Shown here: positions 59,436-64,000 of the stretch, one piece after another
How the letters are laid out: every line of letters begins with the position of its first letter
Position numbering within the stretch: the stretch's first letter is position 1
Assembly: GCA_947626265.1 (NCBI GenBank)
Contig: CANQRM010000018.1
Location: forward strand, 1-64,000
DNA length: 64,000 nt
DNA from: an uncultured Oscillospiraceae bacterium
GTDB lineage: Bacteria; Bacillota; Clostridia; Oscillospirales; Oscillospiraceae
Reading direction: 5' to 3'
Notes under the pieces: model-generated
What the model saw: only the letters and a program-made list of their open reading frames with translations
What the model was told of the DNA's origin: nothing
Database searches by the model: none
Program-made: the position numbers and the translations under genes

Positions 59436-60671
59436 ATGAAGAAGCTGAAACTGCCCGCATGGATCTTTATCGGCATGATCCTGGGCATCATCGCCGGCCT
59501 GGCCTGCATGTACGGCATGGCCGACGGCGGCGCGTTCACCACCGCCTACCTGAAACCCTTCGGCGACATCTACATCAACCTGCTGAAGTTCCTGGTCGTG
59601 CCCGTGGTGCTGACCAGCATCGTCAGCGGCGTGGTGAGCCTGGGCGACATCAAGCGCGTGGGCTCCATCGGCTGGAAGACCATCGTCTACTACCTGGGCA
59701 CCACCGCCGTGGCCATCATCATCGGCCTGGTGTTCGCCAACATCGCCAACGCCATGAACCTGTTCCCGGTGCTGAAGACCTCAGGCCTGGAATATGAGGC
59801 CAACTCCTCCAACGTCATGGACGTTATCAAGGGCATCTTCCCCTCCAACATGTGGCAGAGCTTCTCCGACGCCAACATGCTGCAGGTCATCGTCGTGGCC
59901 CTGTTCCTGGGCGCGGGCATCCTGCTGGCGGGCGACGCGGGAAAGAAGTTCAGCGACGTGATGGAGAGCGCTTACGCCGTGGTCATGAAGATCATGGGCT
60001 TCATCATCAAGCTGACCCCTATTGGTGTGTTCTGCCTGATGGCCGACGTGGTGGCCGTGAACGGCCCCAAGATCGTGGGCTCGCTGATGATCGTCATCGG
60101 CGTGGCCTATCTTGCCTACATCCTCCACTTCCTGGTGTGCTACGGCGTTTCCGTCACCGCCCTGGGCAAGGTGGGCTTCGCCAAGTTCGTAAAGGGCATC
60201 TGGCCGGCCATGGTCGTGGCCTTCACCACCACCTCCTCCGCCGCCACCCTGCCCGTGACCATCGACTGCTCCAACAAGATGGGCTCTGACCCCGAGGTCA
60301 GCTCCTTCGTGCTGCCCCTGGGCGCCACCATCAACATGGACGGCACCGCCATCTACATGGGCGTCACCTCCATCTTCATCGCCACCTGCTATGGCATCAG
60401 CCTGACCCTGGGCCAGATGGCCATGATCGTCCTCACCGCCACCCTGGCCTCCATCGGCACGGCGGGCGTGTCCGGCGCGGGCATGATCATGCTGGCCATG
60501 GTGCTGGAGAGCGTGGGCCTTCCCGTGGAAGGCATCGCGCTGATCGCCGGCGTCGACAAGCTGTTCGATATGGGCCGTACCACGCTGAACATCGTGGGCG
60601 ACTCCACCTGCGCGCTGTACATGACCCGTCTGGATGCCAAGCGCGCAGCACGTCTGGCCGCAAAGAAGTAA
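59436..60671 (+). CDS. Sodium:dicarboxylate/amino-acid symporter (DAACS family)
   Basis: 411 aa, eight membrane helices plus two re-entrant hairpins. Signatures AFTTTSSAATLPVTI (HP1) and NMDGTAIYMGV (TM7 sodium site), GTAGVSGAGMIMLAM (HP2). Takes up glutamate, aspartate, serine or C4-dicarboxylates with sodium. Codon choice is unusually uniform (AAG, CTG, ATC almost throughout), suggesting high expression. ATG 59436 with AAGGAG 8 nt upstream; an in-frame GTG at 59427 overlaps the SD and is not the start. Confidence 0.93.
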   Translation: MKKLKLPAWIFIGMILGIIAGLACMYGMADGGAFTTAYLKPFGDIYINLLKFLVVPVVLTSIVSGVVSLGDIKRVGSIGWKTIVYYLGTTAVAIIIGLVFANIANAMNLFPVLKTSGLEYEANSSNVMDVIKGIFPSNMWQSFSDANMLQVIVVALFLGAGILLAGDAGKKFSDVMESAYAVVMKIMGFIIKLTPIGVFCLMADVVAVNGPKIVGSLMIVIGVAYLAYILHFLVCYGVSVTALGKVGFAKFVKGIWPAMVVAFTTTSSAATLPVTIDCSNKMGSDPEVSSFVLPLGATINMDGTAIYMGVTSIFIATCYGISLTLGQMAMIVLTATLASIGTAGVSGAGMIMLAMVLESVGLPVEGIALIAGVDKLFDMGRTTLNIVGDSTCALYMTRLDAKRAARLAAKK

Positions 60672-60730
60672 GGCCAGCGTAAAAAAACCGTCTGGCCGCT
60701 GAGAAGAGGCCGGACGCACAGGATAGCATC

Positions 60731-60770
60731 CATCCCCCGGCCTCATCAAGGGCCGGGGGATGCTTTTTTG
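60731..60770 (+). terminator. Terminator of the symporter gene
   Basis: Stem CATCCCCCGGCC/GGCCGGGGGATG, 8-nt loop, then CTTTTTTG. Confidence 0.88.
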
Positions 60771-60773
60771 TCC

Positions 60774-60802
60774 TTGCGGAAAGTGATAAACCGTGCTAAT
60801 AT
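60774..60802 (+). promoter_or_regulatory. Promoter of the aminotransferase at 60849
   Basis: TTGCGG, 17-nt spacer, TAATAT. Confidence 0.5.
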
Positions 60803-60848
60803 ACTTTCCGCTTCATATAAGAAAATATTTATAGAGGAGCATACAGAT

Positions 60849-62060
60849 ATGAGACCGATCGAAAGTTCCGATAAACTGAAGCTCGTCCACAGCGACATCC
60901 GGGGCCCCGTATACCAGAAGGCCCTGGACATGGAGCGCCGGGGGATAGAGATACTGAAGCTCAATACCGGCAACCCCGGCGCCTTCGGCTTCACCATGCC
61001 CGAGAGCGTGAAGACCGCGCTCCTGGAAAACGCGGACAAAGCCGTGGCCTACTGCGACCCCAAGGGCATGCCGGAGGCAAGGGAGGCCCTGCGGGCTTAC
61101 CACGCCGCCCAGGGCGTGCAGGATATAACCATCGACGACATCTTCATCGGCAACGGGGTCAGCGAGATGGCCCAGATGCTCTGCTCCTGCGTCCTCAGCG
61201 CCGGGGATGAGCTTCTCATGCCCGCCCCCAGCTACAGCCTCTGGTCCAACGCCGCCTATCTCGCGGGAGCGAAGCCGGTGTTCTACCGCTGCGACGAGGC
61301 CGCGGGCTGGTATCCCGACGTGGCCGACATGGCCGCGAAGGTGACGGCAAGGACAAAGGCCATCGTACTTATAAATCCCAACAACCCCACCGGGCAGGTC
61401 TACGCCCCCGCCCTGACGGAGCAGGTGGCGAAGCTCTGCCGGGAAAAGGAGCTCCTGCTCATAGCCGACGAGATATACGATAGACTCATCATGGACGACG
61501 CGCCCTTTAAATCCGCCGCCGCCATCGCCCCGGACATCCCGGTGGTGACACTGAACGGCCTTTCCAAGAGCCACGTCGTCTGCGGTTTCCGGTGCGGCTG
61601 GGCGGTGGTGTCCGGCCCGGCGGCCCTCACAGCGGAGCTTAAGGAGTGCATGACGAAGCTCTCGGCTCTCCGCCTTTGCGGCAACGCGCTGACCCAGCTG
61701 GTCATCCCCGCGGCCATGGCGGACCCGGACAGCACCCGGGCCATGCTCACCCCCGGCGGGCGCATCTACGAGCAGCGGGCCGCCGCCGTGAAGGCCCTGG
61801 ACCAGCTCAGCTGCGTAAGCTACTTAAAGCCCCAGGCCGCCTTCTACCTCTTCCCCAAGATCGCGGACCGCGTCGTCATCCATGACGACCGCCAGTTTGC
61901 CGTGGACCTTCTGGAGGCCAAGCACATCCTCTTGGTCCCCGGCAGCGGCTTCGACTGGCCCCGGCCCGACCACTTCCGGCTGGTGCTCCTGCCGGAGCCG
62001 GAGGTCACCTATAAGGCCATATTGGAGATCGGGGACTTCCTGGAGGGATACCGCCAGTAA
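60849..62060 (+). CDS. Class I/II PLP-dependent aminotransferase, AlaT-like
   Basis: 403 aa. LNTGNPGAFGF substrate loop, NPNNPTGQVY, DEIYDRLIMDD, PLP lysine in TLNGLSKSHVVCGFRCGW. The layout matches alanine transaminases of the AlaA/AlaT branch, which make alanine from pyruvate and glutamate; a nearby amino-acid symporter fits. ATG 60849 with GAGGAG upstream; the longer frame begins in the terminator. Confidence 0.88.
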   Translation: MRPIESSDKLKLVHSDIRGPVYQKALDMERRGIEILKLNTGNPGAFGFTMPESVKTALLENADKAVAYCDPKGMPEAREALRAYHAAQGVQDITIDDIFIGNGVSEMAQMLCSCVLSAGDELLMPAPSYSLWSNAAYLAGAKPVFYRCDEAAGWYPDVADMAAKVTARTKAIVLINPNNPTGQVYAPALTEQVAKLCREKELLLIADEIYDRLIMDDAPFKSAAAIAPDIPVVTLNGLSKSHVVCGFRCGWAVVSGPAALTAELKECMTKLSALRLCGNALTQLVIPAAMADPDSTRAMLTPGGRIYEQRAAAVKALDQLSCVSYLKPQAAFYLFPKIADRVVIHDDRQFAVDLLEAKHILLVPGSGFDWPRPDHFRLVLLPEPEVTYKAILEIGDFLEGYRQ

Positions 62061-62067
62061 CAGAGGC

Positions 62068-62095
62068 TTGAAAAGCGTCGAAAATGTGATATACT
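62068..62095 (+). promoter_or_regulatory. Promoter of the DUF554 gene
   Basis: TTGAAA, 16-nt spacer, TATACT. Confidence 0.65.
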
Positions 62096-62120
62096 GCTTC
62101 TGCTACATCTCTTTAAATCA

Positions 62121-62915
62121 GTGAGGACAAAGGCTGTGTGGAAGTATTTCGGCGTGTTCGCCAACGTGATAACGGTGCTCATGGGCAGTACCCTGGGGCT
62201 GCTGCTGCGGCGCAGGTCCGGCGGGACGAAAAAGCCAGGCAAATTCCCGCCCCGGGAGAACCTGCCCGACGCCATGATGGCGTGTCTCGGCTTCTGCACC
62301 GTGTTCTCGGCAGCCTCGGGGCTTCTGGGCGTGGAAAGCGGCGTGCAGGCCCTCATATGCGTGGCCAGCATGGCGGCGGGGCTGCTCATCGGCTGGGCCC
62401 TTCGCATCGACGACCGGCTGGGCCGGCTGGGGGACGCGGTGCTTGCCCGGATGGGCGGCGGCGTGGCCGGGCTCAAGAACCCGGCGGAGGGCTTCGTCAC
62501 GGCGTGCCTTCTCTTTTGCATCGGCTCCATGACCGTGCTGGGCTCCTTCGAGAGCGCGGCCAACCCCGCGGGCCATCTGGCCCTGGAGTGCCACACCACG
62601 CTCCTTATCAAGTCCATGCTGGACTTCTGCTCCAGCACCTGCCTCGCCGTGACCTACGGTGCGTCGGTGCTGGCCTCGGCGGCTTTCGTGCTGGTGTTCC
62701 AGGGGGCCCTGGTGGCCCTGGCTGCCTCCATCCAGCCCTTTTTGGAGCGCATCGGCGTCATGCCCGTGATGAACTGTGTGGGCTCCATGATCCTGCTGGC
62801 CATCGCCCTGAATCTCCTGGGCATCAAAAAGCTCAAGACCGCGGACTATCTGCCGGCGCTGTTCCTGCCCATCCTCATCTGCTGGGTCCTCACCGCCTGC
62901 GGCGCGGCCGTATGA
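62121..62915 (+). CDS. DUF554 family membrane protein
   Basis: 264 aa, about seven membrane helices. GVFANVITVLMGSTLGLLLRRR, MMACLGFCTVFSAASGLLG and CTACLLFCIGSMTVLGSF-like stretches are the DUF554 pattern (YqgA-type transporters of unknown substrate). Start uncertain: GTG 62121 or GTG 62136; the latter has GAGG 10 nt upstream and gives a more typical N-terminus. Confidence 0.85.
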   Translation: MRTKAVWKYFGVFANVITVLMGSTLGLLLRRRSGGTKKPGKFPPRENLPDAMMACLGFCTVFSAASGLLGVESGVQALICVASMAAGLLIGWALRIDDRLGRLGDAVLARMGGGVAGLKNPAEGFVTACLLFCIGSMTVLGSFESAANPAGHLALECHTTLLIKSMLDFCSSTCLAVTYGASVLASAAFVLVFQGALVALAASIQPFLERIGVMPVMNCVGSMILLAIALNLLGIKKLKTADYLPALFLPILICWVLTACGAAV

Positions 62916-62920
62916 GACAC

Positions 62921-62953
62921 AAAAAACGCCCCGGCTCTTCCCGAGCCGGGGCA
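62921..62953. terminator. Terminator between DUF554 and gamma-carbonic anhydrase genes
   Basis: Stem GCCCCGGCTC/GAGCCGGGGC. On the minus strand it is followed by GTTTTTTG, an ideal terminator for the carbonic anhydrase gene; it may also stop DUF554 transcripts. Confidence 0.8.
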
Positions 62954-62966
62954 TATCGCGTCTATC

Positions 62967-63476
62967 TCATTTTCCCGCCAGGTAGGCGTTTTTCCGGGCC
63001 ACATAGCCCCGGGCGTTGGCGGTATTCGTCTCCCTCTGGGTGGCGACGTCGGTCTTGATGACCTTCGCCGGGATGCCCACCGCGAGGGACATGGGCGGGA
63101 TGACGTCGTTCTGCTTCACCACGGCCCCGGCACCCACGGTGGCGTACTCGCCGACGACCGCCTCGTTGAGAACCACCGCGCCCATGCCTATGAGGGCGCC
63201 GGTGCGCACCTCGCCGCAGTGGACCACCGCGTTGTGGCCGATGGTCACGTCCTCGCCCACGGTGAGGGAGAACCCCGGCTCCGTGTGGAGGGTGGCGTTA
63301 TCCTGCACATTGCTGCCCCGGCCGATGGTGATGGGGCCGTTGTCCCCCCGTATGACCGCGCCGAACCAGACGGAGGCGTCCGGCCCCACGGTCACGTCCC
63401 CGATGAGGGTGGCGTTCTCCGCGACAAAAGCGGTCTCATCTATCACGGGGGTCTTCCCCTTATAGGTCACGATCAT
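62967..63476 (-). CDS. Gamma-carbonic anhydrase family protein (left-handed beta helix)
   Basis: 169 aa of hexapeptide repeats (IGDVTVGPDASVWFGAVIRGD). Metal histidines His64, His81 and His86 (LHTEPG, IGHNAVVHCG) are conserved, so it may be a zinc or iron carbonic anhydrase; many relatives (PaaY, YrdA) are acyl-related or inactive. ATG 63474-63476 with AGAGGG upstream. Divergent from the TauE gene. Confidence 0.9.
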   Translation of the reverse strand: MIVTYKGKTPVIDETAFVAENATLIGDVTVGPDASVWFGAVIRGDNGPITIGRGSNVQDNATLHTEPGFSLTVGEDVTIGHNAVVHCGEVRTGALIGMGAVVLNEAVVGEYATVGAGAVVKQNDVIPPMSLAVGIPAKVIKTDVATQRETNTANARGYVARKNAYLAGK

Positions 63477-63528
63477 AATGCGGTCCCTCTTGCTTTTCAC
63501 GCGCCGGGCGCGTATAGTATCAGGGAAA

Positions 63529-63557
63529 ATTATACTGTCTTTCCCGGTCCATGTCAA
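63529..63557 (-). promoter_or_regulatory. Promoter of the gamma-carbonic anhydrase gene
   Basis: Minus strand perfect TTGACA, 17-nt spacer, perfect TATAAT. Confidence 0.88.
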
Positions 63558-63575
63558 CCGCAGGAGGCTCTTCAC

Positions 63576-64000
63576 ATGTCCTGGACTCAGTACCTCATCG
63601 TCTGCCCGCTGGTGTTTCTCGGCGGGTTCGTGGACGCCATCGCCGGGGGCGGCGGGCTCATATCCCTGCCCGCCTACCTCATCGCCGGGCTGCCGGTGCA
63701 TATGAGCATCGGCACCAATAAAATAAGCTCCGCCATGGGCACCACCCTCACCACCTTCAAGTTCTGGAAGGCGGGGTACATAAAGCCGAAGCTGTGCCTT
63801 CTCTGCGCCGTGTTTGCCCTCGCGGGCTCCGCGGGCGGGGCCAATCTGGCGCTGCTGGTGTCGGACCGGGTGTTCAAAATAATCCTCCTGTTCGTCCTGC
63901 CCCTGACGGCGCTGTACGTGTTCAAGAGCAAGGCCATGGACACCGCCGGGAAGGACCCCCTCCCCCCGGGAAAGACCGCCCTCATCGCCTCGGCCCTGGC
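63576..64000 (+). CDS. TauE/SafE-family anion exporter, truncated by window end
   Basis: The first 141 codons are visible. VCPLVFLGGFVDAIAGGGGLISLPAYL followed by IGTNKISSAMGTTLTTFKFWKAG is the TauE/SafE repeat with conserved GGG and GTNK-S motifs. Family members export sulfite, sulfoacetate or similar anions; substrate unknown here. ATG 63576 with CAGGAGG upstream. The C-terminal half lies outside. Confidence 0.9.
   Translation, partial: MSWTQYLIVCPLVFLGGFVDAIAGGGGLISLPAYLIAGLPVHMSIGTNKISSAMGTTLTTFKFWKAGYIKPKLCLLCAVFALAGSAGGANLALLVSDRVFKIILLFVLPLTALYVFKSKAMDTAGKDPLPPGKTALIASAL

Overview
The window reads as part of the chromosome of a high-GC gut Clostridia of the Oscillospiraceae/Ruminococcaceae type. 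The assignment rests on Firmicutes-style genes (BceAB-type transporter with its two-component system, a MecA-like adaptor, LytTR regulation, Rrf2/NifS/NifU/MnmA cluster), AAGGAGG ribosome binding sites, near-consensus sigma-A promoters, and dispersed palindromes built around TTGTGCAAAGGGGAGG-like cores. No 16S gene is present, so genus is not fixed.

Layout. 1-5.5 kb: the right end of an AT-richer mobilizable element abutting the 3' end of the tmRNA gene. It carries a MobA/MobL relaxase, a lipoprotein with a C-terminal DNA/RNA nuclease (polymorphic-toxin-like), a second lipoprotein and an AlbA_2-domain protein, with the same hairpin three times. 5.6-13.9 kb: host core genes ssrA, ppi, smpB, a mecA-like gene, a NUDIX hydrolase, murA, a WalJ-type hydrolase, rlmH, a DUF2007 gene, a phosphohexomutase and a DUF1002 gene. 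14-20 kb: a serpin lipoprotein and a BceAB/BceRS-type antimicrobial-peptide module. 20-23.7 kb: a cytidylate-kinase-like gene and a two-gene restriction-modification cassette (MTase fused to a specificity-like region, plus a wHTH-HNH nuclease). 23.7-29.3 kb: tRNA-Leu(UAG), pheST, trmB and an acyltransferase.

29.3-43.6 kb is the most unusual part. A single apparent minus-strand operon of about 14.2 kb encodes a LytTR response regulator, an AgrC-like GHKL kinase, a secreted Sel1-repeat protein of 652 aa, a 2804-aa Sel1-repeat lipoprotein and seven tandem genes for double-glycine-leader, cysteine-rich peptides. Three of the peptide genes have G9 tracts exactly at the leader/core junction (one is out of frame there), and a fourth G9 lies near the end of the kinase gene. 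The promoter has an extended -10 and two TGAAATG repeats 21 bp apart abutting the -35, the geometry expected of a LytTR activator. No exporter or peptidase for the peptides lies in the window. I regard this as the best candidate for an undescribed peptide signalling or bacteriocin-like system with phase variation.

43.9-64 kb: a low-MW tyrosine phosphatase; a Lic-type phosphocholine cluster (wHTH-cytidylyltransferase-choline kinase fusion, second cytidylyltransferase, BCCT transporter); aminotransferases; alanine and dicarboxylate symporters; a sugar-transfer ATP-grasp protein; a sulfur/Fe-S block (cysK, Rrf2 regulator, iscS, iscU, mnmA, HD protein); TspO; a lipoprotein; DUF554; a gamma-carbonic anhydrase; and a truncated TauE-type transporter. 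Two promoters (51.35 and 54.25 kb) share an 11-bp-spaced GATGC array at a fixed distance from the -10, which points to an unidentified common activator.
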